From: Olavius algarvensis Delta 4 endosymbiont | GTDB taxonomy: Bacteria > Desulfobacterota > Desulfobacteria > Desulfobacterales > CAJINA01 | Direction of reading: 5' to 3' | Assembly: GCA_905176665.1 (NCBI GenBank) | Contig: CAJINA010000072.1 | Location: 1 to 64,000, forward strand | Length of the DNA: 64,000 nt | Translations under genes and position numbers: made by a program | Notes under the pieces: model-generated | Databases searched by the model: none | What the model was told of the DNA's origin: nothing | The model's input: the letters and a program-made list of their open reading frames with translations, nothing else | Part shown: positions 16,832-25,628 of the stretch, piece after piece | How positions within the stretch are numbered: position 1 is the first letter of the stretch | Layout of the letters: each line of letters starts with the position of its first letter

Positions 16832-17413
16832 ATGCCGTTAGCATTCGATTCCATCAGTCACGGCCAGATCGCCTTCGGGTTTTTCAACATAGAAACAGAT
16901 ATGTTGCTGCTGGAGCATTATTTTCTGTTTGCCGACCAGTTTTGCGCCAGTATCTCCGGTATGGCCCGGGCCCAAGATCCGGCGTCCTGCCGGGACAGTT
17001 GGGTTGTCCATGATATTCAGCCGCCCGAACAGATCGGTGACCTAATGGGGGCTATCCACGGCATCCGCTACAGCGGGTTCATCGGGGCGGTCTATCAGCG
17101 CTTTCCTTTTCCGAGCCGGCCCGCAGATTTCAAACAGCAGCCTGAGGGACATAAGAACAGAAAAATAGTCACCACCCTGATCGAACCCTATGCTACCAGA
17201 CGCTCCATTTCAGTTGCGGTCCAGGAAGCCGGCCAAACGGTTTGGATTGGAGACTATCGTTTTACCTTCGAAGGTTTCCAAGCATTGATCCGCTATGTCT
17301 GGCAGGGCGGTTATCCGCGCTGGAAGGACGAAACGCGGCCGGCGTACGTGCGTCAAATGCGCGCGAAACTGACCACCAGTGCGATGTCCCTTTTCAACAC
17401 CCTTGACCTTTAA
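16832..17413 (+). CDS. Conserved-looking protein of unknown function
   Basis: A 193-residue protein that I do not recognise. It is soluble, with no signal peptide or membrane helix, rich in aromatic residues and with a hydrophobic N-terminus (IAFGFFNIETDMLLLEHYF). It starts 3 bp after the preceding stop and ends 18 bp before the next start, so it is translated as part of a three-gene unit with a DUF6125-like protein and a YprB-like nuclease. Context offers no firm function. Confidence 0.7.
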   Translation: MPLAFDSISHGQIAFGFFNIETDMLLLEHYFLFADQFCASISGMARAQDPASCRDSWVVHDIQPPEQIGDLMGAIHGIRYSGFIGAVYQRFPFPSRPADFKQQPEGHKNRKIVTTLIEPYATRRSISVAVQEAGQTVWIGDYRFTFEGFQALIRYVWQGGYPRWKDETRPAYVRQMRAKLTTSAMSLFNTLDL

Positions 17414-17431
17414 GGCGGACGTGGAACCCTT

Positions 17432-18286
17432 ATGCTAAAAAACACCTTTCAGCACATACCCGGCATCGGTCGTAAAACCGAAGAAAAGATCTGGGCTGCC
17501 GGCCTGAGGGACTGGCAGGCGGTTGCGGCATTCTCGAACGGCCCGTTGCCTCGCAAAACAATGGCCGCTTTACAGGTCTACTGCCCTCAATCCCAAGTGC
17601 AGCTTGACCGGGGCAACCCGGTTTATTTCGAAAACCTGCTGACGGCCGCCCTGGGCTGGCGCTTTTTCCCCGAGTTCAGAAACAGGACGGCCTATTTGGA
17701 TATCGAGACCGACGGGTTGGACAGCTATTATGGTCACATCACGACCATTGCGCTCTATGACGGTCGCAACATTTTCTGGTATATCAACGGCCGTAACCTG
17801 GAAACCTTTGCTGAGGATATCCAGAAATACCAGGTGCTGGTGACCTACAACGGAAAGACCTTCGACATTCCGTTCATTCAAAGCTATCTGCGGATAAAGT
17901 TGCCCCAGGCCCACATCGATCTGCGCTACATTCTGGCCAGCCTCGGTTATAAGGGCGGTTTGAAACGCTGTGAGCGGGCCCTGGGCATCGGTCGCACAGA
18001 CCTGGATGGTATCGACGGGGCTTTTGCACCCCTGCTCTGGCAGGAATATCAGATCCGCAACGATCGGGCGACCCTGGAAACCCTGCTGGCATATAACATT
18101 GCCGATGTGGTCAACCTGGAAACCCTGATGGTAAAAGCCTACAATTTAAAGTTAGCCACGACACCGTTCGCGCAAACGAACCGGCTTGAACCGCCGCGTA
18201 CCCCAAAGGTGCCTTTTAAACCCGACCGAGAGGTCGTGGCGAAAATCAGGTCCCGGGCACTTTCGATGGATCCGTATAATTATTGA
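17432..18286 (+). CDS. YprB-like RNase H-fold exonuclease domain protein
   Basis: A 284-residue protein with an N-terminal helix-hairpin-helix (HIPGIGRKTEEKIW, about 7-30) and a ribonuclease-H-like 3'-5' exonuclease domain. The acidic motifs of the DEDD type are visible: LDIETDG, TYNGKTFDIPF and ADVVNLE near the C-terminus. YprB-like domains are predicted to act on DNA or RNA ends, and the hairpin domain supports nucleic-acid binding. Real substrates are not known. It is the last gene of the three-gene plus-strand unit. Confidence 0.85.
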   Translation: MLKNTFQHIPGIGRKTEEKIWAAGLRDWQAVAAFSNGPLPRKTMAALQVYCPQSQVQLDRGNPVYFENLLTAALGWRFFPEFRNRTAYLDIETDGLDSYYGHITTIALYDGRNIFWYINGRNLETFAEDIQKYQVLVTYNGKTFDIPFIQSYLRIKLPQAHIDLRYILASLGYKGGLKRCERALGIGRTDLDGIDGAFAPLLWQEYQIRNDRATLETLLAYNIADVVNLETLMVKAYNLKLATTPFAQTNRLEPPRTPKVPFKPDREVVAKIRSRALSMDPYNY

Positions 18287-18524
18287 AACCGTTCGATTAC
18301 AAATGTTTTTAATACCATGGTGCGGAAATAACCATGGTCGGAATGTCTACCCCACCCCATATTTCTGACCGCTAGCCATAAAATTTAGTAGCACCTTTTC
18401 GATTATTTCGATAATATTCACCTGTACGTGCTTCCCCCGCCAAAAGTGCGACACCAGTGTTTTCATATAAACAGCTGCCGGCAACTAGTCAGGGTGCTTA
18501 ATTTTGAGTGCGAGCAGGAGCTAA

Positions 18525-21500
18525 ATGAATATTCTTGTTATTGACAACGACCCCATCTTTTTAAAATTCATCGAAAAATTTCTCACCTCTGACGGGCATA
18601 AGGTTGTGACGGCCCAGGATGGCCTGGGTGCTCTGGATCTGTTGGACAACTTTACCCCTGATATCTGTTTTGTAGATTACGTGATGCCGAATATCGACGG
18701 CAAGGTGTTTTGCCAGATTTTAAGGAACGACCCCAAATATAAATCCACTTTTCTGGTGATATTATCCGCCATAGCCGCGGAAGAATGGACCAACCTGAAA
18801 GTTATGGGGGCGGACGCCTGCATTGCCAAAGGTCCGCTGAACAATATGAAAGGCTATATAGCGGAGGTCGTCCAAAACCCGGAAGCTTCCCGGAAATATT
18901 GTGCGGCCGGCAACATTATCGGTTTACAGGATGTCTATCCGCGGTTGATTACCAAAGAGCTGCTCGATTCAAAAAAGCACTTTCAACTGCTCCTTGACCG
19001 GATGTCCGAGGGAATTTTCGAGATAAATAATGAAAAGCGGGTTGTCTTCGTTAACCCGACTGCCCAGGGGATGCTGGATCTTCCCCGCGACGCCATCCTG
19101 GGCAGTGCAATCGCCGCGCTCTTTCCTCCGGACCAGGCTTCCATGGTGGAGGATCTGATAAACGGGAAAGGTGGACGCGGCAAGTCAGGCGCCCCTGAGG
19201 TCCTGATTTCCATGGGCGCACGATTCGTCAACCTGAAGGTCGTCCCCCTGAAGTCAAAGGAAGCCCATTCCCTGATTATTCTGAATGACATCAGTGATTA
19301 CAAGCACGCGGAACACGACCTGACCAAAGCGAATGATTTTCTCAAAAGCATTCTAAACAGCGCCTATTCCATCTCGATCGTTTCGACCGATTTGGACCAA
19401 AACATCACCTTCTGGAACCGGGGCGCCGAAGAACTCTTTGGCTACAGTGCCGAGGAAGTGGTGGGTAAACAAAAGGTAACAATTCTTTACCCCGGTGCCG
19501 CGGAAGAACAACTGGCTGATGAAATCCGGCAATTGATGCAGAAAGACAAGCAAGCGGTGAGTTGTCAACTGGCTGAGCAAACCAAGGACGGGCGCAAGTT
19601 GTGGATGAAACTGCACCTCAGCCCCAGGATTGACGCCCATGGCAAGGTTGTCGGCATTCTCGGGATTGGCGAAGACATCACCCAGCAGAAGGATGCGGAA
19701 AAAGATCTGGTAAAAAGTGAGGAACGTTACCGGCAGATTTTCAATATCGCGCCGGCCGGAATTTATGAGGTAGATTTAAAGTCGGGCCGACTGCTCAGCG
19801 TGAACGACGGTATCTGCGAGTATACCGGTTATAGCCGGGCGGAACTGTTGTCGCTCAATGCTCTTGAATTGCTCACCCCCGAGAGCCAGCAGAAGTATTT
19901 TGAACGGATTGAGAAAATGGCAGCCGGACAGGCGGTGCCTGAGACCGCCGAATATACGGCTTTAAAAAAAGACGGCAGCCAGTTTGTCATGAGTCTGAAC
20001 GCGAAATATACCTATGCAGGATCCACCCCGGTGGAGGCGACCGTCGTCGTACATGACATTACCGCGCGTAAAAAAGCAGAGGCGGCTGTCCTGGAAAGCG
20101 AAAAAAGGTTTCGGCTGCTTTCGGAACTGGCGGAAGAGGGGATTGTGATCCATGAAAAGGGAATCATTGTCGACACCAATGAAGCCATGGCCCGGATTTT
20201 TGGATATTCACCGGCCGAACTGGTTGGCCTGTCAATTGAAAAACTTGTTAGCGCGGATACCTGGAAAAAAATTATTGAAAATATCACCGCTGCGGCTGAC
20301 AGCCGTTTTGAAGGTATCGGCATTCGAAAGGAGGGCGCTTCTTTTCACTGTGTCATGGCCGGTCGCTCCTATCATTTTCGGGGTAAAGCACTCCGGGTGG
20401 CCGCCTTCCGGGACATCAGCACTCGGAAAAAACTGGAAAACCAGCTTTACCAGGCCCAGAAGATGAAGTCTCTGGGAACCCTGGCCGGCGGCGTTGCCCA
20501 CGATTTCAACAATTTGCTCATGGGTATTCAGGGGCGCGCCTCCATCATGAAGATGAGTGTCGATCCCTCTTCGAGCCTGCTGGATCACCTGCATGGCATC
20601 GAGGAGTATATCCAGAGCGCCGCCGCTTTAACCAAACAGTTGCTCGGTTTTGCCCGCGGCGGCAAGTACGAAATTAGAACCATAGATTTGAACGAGTTTA
20701 TTCAAAAGCAAAGCCGCCTTTTCGGCCGTACCCGTAAGGATGTGACCATCCAGGAAGCATTTGAACCCAGGCTCTGGGCCGTTGAGGTCGACCAGGGGCA
20801 GATCGAACAGGTGTTGCTGAATATATTGGTGAATGCCTGGCAGGCGATGCCCGGCGGCGGGGATCTGTTTATCCGGACGGAAAACTGCGTCATAGACCCG
20901 GATACCGCCCGGGGCCATGATACCACACCTGGGAAGTTTACCAAGTTTGCCATTACAGATACCGGTATCGGTATGGATGCGGAGGTCGTGGACCGCATAT
21001 TCGACCCCTTCTTTACGACCAAGGAAATCGGTCGGGGTACCGGCCTGGGGCTGGCCTCCGCCTACGGCATTATTTACAATCACGGGGGCTTTTTTGAAGT
21101 GGTTAGCGAGAAATACAAAGGCAGCACATTCAGTGTCTATTTACCAGCGACGGATAAGGTGGTGGTAACTGAGAAATCGTCGCACGAGAGCATCATGCGG
21201 GGAGAAGAGACGCTGCTGTTGGTCGATGATGAAAAGATGATTCTGGATGTTGGCCAGGAGATCCTGGAAATTTTAGGCTATGAAGTCCTTGTAGCCACCA
21301 ACGGTGAGGCGGCCCTGGAGTTGTATCGGGCGCATGCCGACAAGATCGACCTGGTAATTCTCGATTTGATTATGCCCGGTATGGACGGGCGTGAAATCTA
21401 TACCCGCCTGAAGGAAATGAATCCCGAGGCCCGCGTACTCTTGTCAAGCGGCTACAGTATCAACGGGGAAGCGGCCGAAATTATCGAAATGGGCTGCGAC

Positions 21501-21575
21501 GGTTTCATCCAGAAACCGTATAACATGGGTGATCTTTCCGCCAAAGTACGTGAAATTCTGGACAACTCAAAATAG
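18525..21575 (+). CDS. Hybrid sensor histidine kinase, REC-PAS(4)-HK-REC
   Basis: A 1016-residue cytoplasmic sensor kinase with no membrane segment. Order: receiver (1-120, acceptor Asp51 in FVDYVMP), four PAS-type segments (about 145-265, 270-390, 395-515, 520-640; the third and fourth are separated by ITARKKAEAAV), histidine-kinase core with His659 in VAHDFNN, ATPase domain with DTGIGM and GTGLGLASAYG, and a C-terminal receiver (Asp947 in ILDLIMP). A front-end receiver implies control by another kinase. The C-terminal receiver suggests a phosphorelay, possibly to the single-domain regulator at 3831-4229. No output regulator is adjacent. GGAG precedes the ATG. Confidence 0.92.
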   Translation: MNILVIDNDPIFLKFIEKFLTSDGHKVVTAQDGLGALDLLDNFTPDICFVDYVMPNIDGKVFCQILRNDPKYKSTFLVILSAIAAEEWTNLKVMGADACIAKGPLNNMKGYIAEVVQNPEASRKYCAAGNIIGLQDVYPRLITKELLDSKKHFQLLLDRMSEGIFEINNEKRVVFVNPTAQGMLDLPRDAILGSAIAALFPPDQASMVEDLINGKGGRGKSGAPEVLISMGARFVNLKVVPLKSKEAHSLIILNDISDYKHAEHDLTKANDFLKSILNSAYSISIVSTDLDQNITFWNRGAEELFGYSAEEVVGKQKVTILYPGAAEEQLADEIRQLMQKDKQAVSCQLAEQTKDGRKLWMKLHLSPRIDAHGKVVGILGIGEDITQQKDAEKDLVKSEERYRQIFNIAPAGIYEVDLKSGRLLSVNDGICEYTGYSRAELLSLNALELLTPESQQKYFERIEKMAAGQAVPETAEYTALKKDGSQFVMSLNAKYTYAGSTPVEATVVVHDITARKKAEAAVLESEKRFRLLSELAEEGIVIHEKGIIVDTNEAMARIFGYSPAELVGLSIEKLVSADTWKKIIENITAAADSRFEGIGIRKEGASFHCVMAGRSYHFRGKALRVAAFRDISTRKKLENQLYQAQKMKSLGTLAGGVAHDFNNLLMGIQGRASIMKMSVDPSSSLLDHLHGIEEYIQSAAALTKQLLGFARGGKYEIRTIDLNEFIQKQSRLFGRTRKDVTIQEAFEPRLWAVEVDQGQIEQVLLNILVNAWQAMPGGGDLFIRTENCVIDPDTARGHDTTPGKFTKFAITDTGIGMDAEVVDRIFDPFFTTKEIGRGTGLGLASAYGIIYNHGGFFEVVSEKYKGSTFSVYLPATDKVVVTEKSSHESIMRGEETLLLVDDEKMILDVGQEILEILGYEVLVATNGEAALELYRAHADKIDLVILDLIMPGMDGREIYTRLKEMNPEARVLLSSGYSINGEAAEIIEMGCDGFIQKPYNMGDLSAKVREILDNSK

Positions 21576-21667
21576 GGCCTGCAAAAAGCGCGGGACGCAG
21601 CCGGGACCAAGCCCTCGCCGGCGTAGCCCGAACTCCCCATCTACAGCGCAGGCCGGACACCGCCGGT

Positions 21668-23227
21668 CTACCACTTTTCAAACGAAAAATTATCATCCGC
21701 GTAAAGCTCGGCATCAGCATCCGGATAGACGACTTCTTCACCGCTCCAGGGTTTTATAAGGGTGATTCCGTCGTCTGTGGTAGCGACCACATTGCTGCGG
21801 TGCAGGGGAATCTTACCCCCGGCCGTGGCGATATAGCGCGGAATTGCATCCCCGGAAATGTTGCCGTACATGCTTTCGATAATATCGCGCCCTTTCTCGA
21901 TGGGTACCCGCAAATGGGCAAACTGGGGATTGCGGTAACTGCAGTTGAATACATAATAAGGGCGTACATAGGCGGCCTGGATAGTCTCGCACAACTGCCA
22001 CATTTTAATTCGGCTGTCATTGATGCCCTTGAGCAGAACGGCCTGGTTGAGGACCGCACTGGCTGCGCCGGACAGACGCCGGAAGGCCACTTTGGAAAGG
22101 GGGGTGATTTCCTGGGCGGTGTTGATCTGGGTGACGACCCGCAAGGGCTTGCGCGCGTTGCTGGCCGCGAGGACCTCCAGCAGCTCGTCATCGATGCGCA
22201 TGGGTGCTGTTACGGGAATACGGGTACCCAGCCGTTTGACCTCCACATGGTCGATTTCATCCAGGGCATTCAGGATTTTTTGGAGCATGTCATTGGACAA
22301 CACCAGGGCATCGCCGCCGGTGATCAGGACATCGCGGATGCGCTTGTTGGCCCGGATATAGTCCAGGGCTTCTGCATAAGTCTGCTGGCCATAGATACGG
22401 TCCCTTTTGCCGATATGCGCTATCCGCAGGCAGTGGGTGCAGTACATGGCACACATGTTGGTGGCCTTGATGGTCAGCGTCCGGGGGTAGAACTGGTCGA
22501 TCAGGCGGGCCGGTGAATGGTCGGCCGCGACCGGCGGGATTTCGATGCCGGCGTTATCGATCATTTCACCGGTGGGCACCGCCTGGAGCAGGACCGGGTC
22601 GTTGACGTGCTCCGGACGGATCAGGGCGGCGTAATAGGGTGTCAGCCGCATGCGGTATTTCGCGGTGATGCGGGCAACCTGGGCCAGTACGTTCCCGGAA
22701 AGGGGGATCGCACGCCCCAGGGTTTCGACATCATTGATGGCGAATTTCAGCTGCCCGTTGTAGGTGTCGAAATCAGCGTCCGTCATCCCCAGGGCGGCCT
22801 TGATGCGAGCTATGTTGGCCTGAATCTCATCCCACAGATAAATCCCGCTGGGCGCTTCGGTATCCTTTCTTTCCAGGTAGGTTTCCACGCGGCGATTGGC
22901 GGCGTCCACAATAGCCAGGGCTTTGTCAACCCGGCCACCGATGGTGACGCTGTGTTCATCTGCAGCAGTATGGGCCCGGGCCAGGGCTTCCAGTTTCCCC
23001 CGCGAAAGAGCGAAACTGTCCGGACTCAGTCCCTGGTCGCGCCGGCAGGTCAACAGCAACATAAAGAGGTGTACGACCGGTGCGGTCGCTTTTTCAGTCT
23101 GGGCTTGCTCAAGCGCCGCAGCGACGCTGGCGGCGACCTCGGGAGCTGGTGATTCCTGCGCGCCGGAAAAGAGTTCTTCGAAAAGATCGAGGGTAAATGC
23201 GTCCATATACTCTGGATGTGTGGTCAC
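21668..23227 (-). CDS. KamA-family radical SAM enzyme, not a lysine 2,3-aminomutase by residues
   Basis: A 519-residue radical SAM protein of the KamA family, with about 150 extra N-terminal residues of helical character. The [4Fe-4S] motif is Cys259/263/266 (CAMYCTHC), the SAM motif is LITGGDAL and the PLP lysine is Lys472 (AGGKIP). In Clostridium lysine 2,3-aminomutase two aspartates hold the substrate's epsilon-amino group; by hand alignment these positions are Ser (FNCSYR) and Thr (YIATAGG) here. The substrate is therefore probably another amino acid. The start is GTG with AAGGAG. It lies 27 bp downstream of an ATP-grasp gene and is probably co-transcribed with it. Confidence 0.88.
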   Translation of the reverse strand: MTTHPEYMDAFTLDLFEELFSGAQESPAPEVAASVAAALEQAQTEKATAPVVHLFMLLLTCRRDQGLSPDSFALSRGKLEALARAHTAADEHSVTIGGRVDKALAIVDAANRRVETYLERKDTEAPSGIYLWDEIQANIARIKAALGMTDADFDTYNGQLKFAINDVETLGRAIPLSGNVLAQVARITAKYRMRLTPYYAALIRPEHVNDPVLLQAVPTGEMIDNAGIEIPPVAADHSPARLIDQFYPRTLTIKATNMCAMYCTHCLRIAHIGKRDRIYGQQTYAEALDYIRANKRIRDVLITGGDALVLSNDMLQKILNALDEIDHVEVKRLGTRIPVTAPMRIDDELLEVLAASNARKPLRVVTQINTAQEITPLSKVAFRRLSGAASAVLNQAVLLKGINDSRIKMWQLCETIQAAYVRPYYVFNCSYRNPQFAHLRVPIEKGRDIIESMYGNISGDAIPRYIATAGGKIPLHRSNVVATTDDGITLIKPWSGEEVVYPDADAELYADDNFSFEKW

Positions 23228-23254
23228 GGTTACTCCTTGTGATTGCTGGCCTGG

Positions 23255-24679
23255 TTATTCAACCGCCTTTGCGGCCACTGTTTGCGCTGTGGTTTGCCAA
23301 CTCCGGGCGATGGTCGCTTCCAGCATCTTTTTACCCTGGGCAAGACCTTGCTGCACACTGCGGTGGTCCTGGCCCAGGGCCACGATTCGTCCCAGAAAAG
23401 ACCCGGCCGCGATTACAAAATCATTGCCGATGTGTTCCAGGATGACAAATTGCCGCGAAACTTTCTCGCGGGCGGCCAATCCGAAGCACTGGCGTTCGTC
23501 ACCGCAAAAGGGCATAAATCCGGCGACACAGGCATCTTCGGTCAGCTTCAGGTTGTAAGTCCCCCAATAGATCGCCCCTTCGAGTCCGACGGCCGGTTCC
23601 CGGGTGTTTTCCGGGAAGCGGTTGGCAACCACCGCATGGTATTCGAGCTCCGGCAGCATGGGGACGCCCGGGGGCAGGAGTTGTTCGAGGGTGCAGCAAA
23701 ATTCCAGGGTGGTCCCCTGTTTACGGGCATTGACTTCTACGAACAGGATCCTGTTTTGATCGTCTATGATGTAATCGCAGCCAAAGATGCCCCGATATCC
23801 CTCCTCGGCCAGGCGGCAGCCGACCCGGCGGGTCAGGGTGTACAGTTCGCTCTGCAACTCAGGGGGCAGCACAGAGGGGTAGGTCGAACCGGTAAACCGG
23901 TTGCCCCCTTCGATGCGCTGATCAGCCACCCCGGCCACATAGACATCCGACGTGTTGGCCACCACGGCCAAAACAGTTGGGTCATACTGGTGGGGCCGGT
24001 ACCTGCTTATCAGGTACACATAGTCCCCGGTTTTAAACTTCGAGCTGATATCCGTCCAGTTGTGGGCAATGACGCTGTTCGTGCCGGCAGCACTGTAGGC
24101 CGTGGTCACGAAGATCCCATCCGTCCACACCGGCCATAGTTCTTCAGTTGCGGCCTGCAGTGCGTCCAGTCCGCGGCACACCTTAAATTCCGGGATGGGG
24201 GCCACATCCTGGAAATTCTCGTACTGATAGATCTTGTTGTTGAGCCGGTTGGCAACCCGGCTGGAAGGCCCCAGTATGGAGACGCCGTCCATATCGTCCA
24301 GGGTCATTTCCCGATAGCTCTCATACATGTAAATGTAGACCTGTGCCTGCCGCGTCAGCAGGTCTTTGATCAGTTTGATGACATGCGGGCTTTTGCTGAC
24401 AGCCTGCATGAAGGTGGGGCCGGGTACCCGGCAGCTGTATTTACGCTTGATGTTAAGAAAGTTTTCGCGCGCCACGGGATTGATCACGGCAACATTGGCG
24501 TAGTCGTACTGTTCCAGGATGTCGGGAACGATGGCAATAAAATCATAAGGGCAGTTGTTCAGACGGCTCAAGGCGTCTTTCAGAAAAATATTCAGTCCGT
24601 AGTTCTTCAGCTCGCCGATATACAAAAAATAGCGGGTATCCGGGTCAATGCGGTAATTGTGAAAATAGACTTCCGACAT
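23255..24679 (-). CDS. ATP-grasp ligase paired with KamA-like enzyme
   Basis: A 474-residue protein whose middle and C-terminal parts form an ATP-grasp fold: a lysine at the domain entry (RLNNKIYQYENF, about 145-156), Asp302 in GCDYII, and Glu315/Asn317 in FVEVNARKQGTT. The N-terminal 140 residues look like a Rossmann-type pre-ATP-grasp domain. Such enzymes join a carboxylate to an amine or thiol through an acyl phosphate. Upstream of a KamA-type aminomutase, it may ligate the resulting beta-amino acid to another molecule; this is inference. ATG 24679 is preferred over a TTG at 24727. Confidence 0.85.
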   Translation of the reverse strand: MSEVYFHNYRIDPDTRYFLYIGELKNYGLNIFLKDALSRLNNCPYDFIAIVPDILEQYDYANVAVINPVARENFLNIKRKYSCRVPGPTFMQAVSKSPHVIKLIKDLLTRQAQVYIYMYESYREMTLDDMDGVSILGPSSRVANRLNNKIYQYENFQDVAPIPEFKVCRGLDALQAATEELWPVWTDGIFVTTAYSAAGTNSVIAHNWTDISSKFKTGDYVYLISRYRPHQYDPTVLAVVANTSDVYVAGVADQRIEGGNRFTGSTYPSVLPPELQSELYTLTRRVGCRLAEEGYRGIFGCDYIIDDQNRILFVEVNARKQGTTLEFCCTLEQLLPPGVPMLPELEYHAVVANRFPENTREPAVGLEGAIYWGTYNLKLTEDACVAGFMPFCGDERQCFGLAAREKVSRQFVILEHIGNDFVIAAGSFLGRIVALGQDHRSVQQGLAQGKKMLEATIARSWQTTAQTVAAKAVE

Positions 24680-24836
24680 TGTGCGTGACCTGAAGCAGGA
24701 CCTTATTTCGTAGACGTTACATGCCAAACGAAACGCCTATATACACAGTCTGTCGGCGGTGTCTACAAGTTTATAGGTGCCCTGTAGTCACACTTAATTG
24801 GCGCATTTCAATACAGTTTGAATGAATTTCAATCGG

Positions 24837-25628
24837 TCAGGAAAACATTCCGGCCGGCGGTCCATTGTCCGGGGGCCCGGCGAACGCCTGGGCGACCAGC
24901 ATCCACTGGCGGGCAGTGTCACCCACGACAGCAAGTACCGTGTCATCCACGTGCCGGCGCTGGGTGACCACCAGGCAGAAGTCTTCGGCCGGGCCGGTAA
25001 TGGTTTGGGTTGCAGCGGTGTCGCCCCAGGTCCAGGTTTCACCGGAAGGTCCGGTCAGGGACACATAGACGGGGGTGTCCGGCGCTTCCTGGCCGCGGTT
25101 GGTAAAACTCCAATTAAAGGTAGTGACGCCTATATGGGCGATGTGTTTGAGACCGGGACTGACGGGATGTTTTTGCTTCAGGGTATCGTAGATGTCCTGG
25201 CCGTGGGCCCAGGTTTCCATCAGGCGCGCCGTGGCAAAGGAGAGCGCACTCATGGGCGGTCCGTACCAGGGCAGGCGATCCTTGGGATTCAGGCCGGCCA
25301 AAGCTTCGTTCAGCAGGCGGCGTTCGGTCCGCCACCAGGCCAGCAAGCCTTCAATATCCATAGCCCTACCCCGGGCAAGCGTAATGTTGGTGACCTCTTC
25401 CATGTCTTTCACCTGGCCGAAGTCTTCGATCAGGTGCTGGGTAAAGGCTTCGGAATCGGTGGCGGCCAGGCGCGCCGTGTAGTCAAAGTAGGCCAGGTGG
25501 CAGATTTCATCCTTGATGGTCCAGTCCAGACACAGGGTTGTATTTTCCCAGTCCTCTGGCGGCAGGGCACTTACCAGTTCGTCGAGGGAGTCCTGCTCCC
25601 GGGTTAAATCAGTACAGATTTGTTTCAT
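24837..25628 (-). CDS. TIGR03084 family (DinB/mycothiol-isomerase-like) protein
   Basis: A 263-residue protein of the TIGR03084 group, with a DinB-like four-helix N-terminal domain. Candidate metal ligands are in CHLAYFDY (His about 44) and ETWAHGQDIYD, followed by FNWSFTNRG. The function of the group is unknown; from memory it often occurs next to AtuA-like proteins. Here its ATG overlaps the last codons of atuA by 4 bp, so translation is coupled. It is the last gene of the sigma-54-linked carboxylase operon. Confidence 0.85.
   Translation of the reverse strand: MKQICTDLTREQDSLDELVSALPPEDWENTTLCLDWTIKDEICHLAYFDYTARLAATDSEAFTQHLIEDFGQVKDMEEVTNITLARGRAMDIEGLLAWWRTERRLLNEALAGLNPKDRLPWYGPPMSALSFATARLMETWAHGQDIYDTLKQKHPVSPGLKHIAHIGVTTFNWSFTNRGQEAPDTPVYVSLTGPSGETWTWGDTAATQTITGPAEDFCLVVTQRRHVDDTVLAVVGDTARQWMLVAQAFAGPPDNGPPAGMFS

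Noticed and set aside
18300..18345. Hairpin of repeated ACCATGGT after the nuclease gene as a terminator
   Set aside because: The arms are self-palindromic, with no GC-rich stem and no T-run.
21668..23227. Calling this gene lysine 2,3-aminomutase
   Set aside because: Both substrate-binding Asp positions are changed by hand alignment, so only the family name is used.
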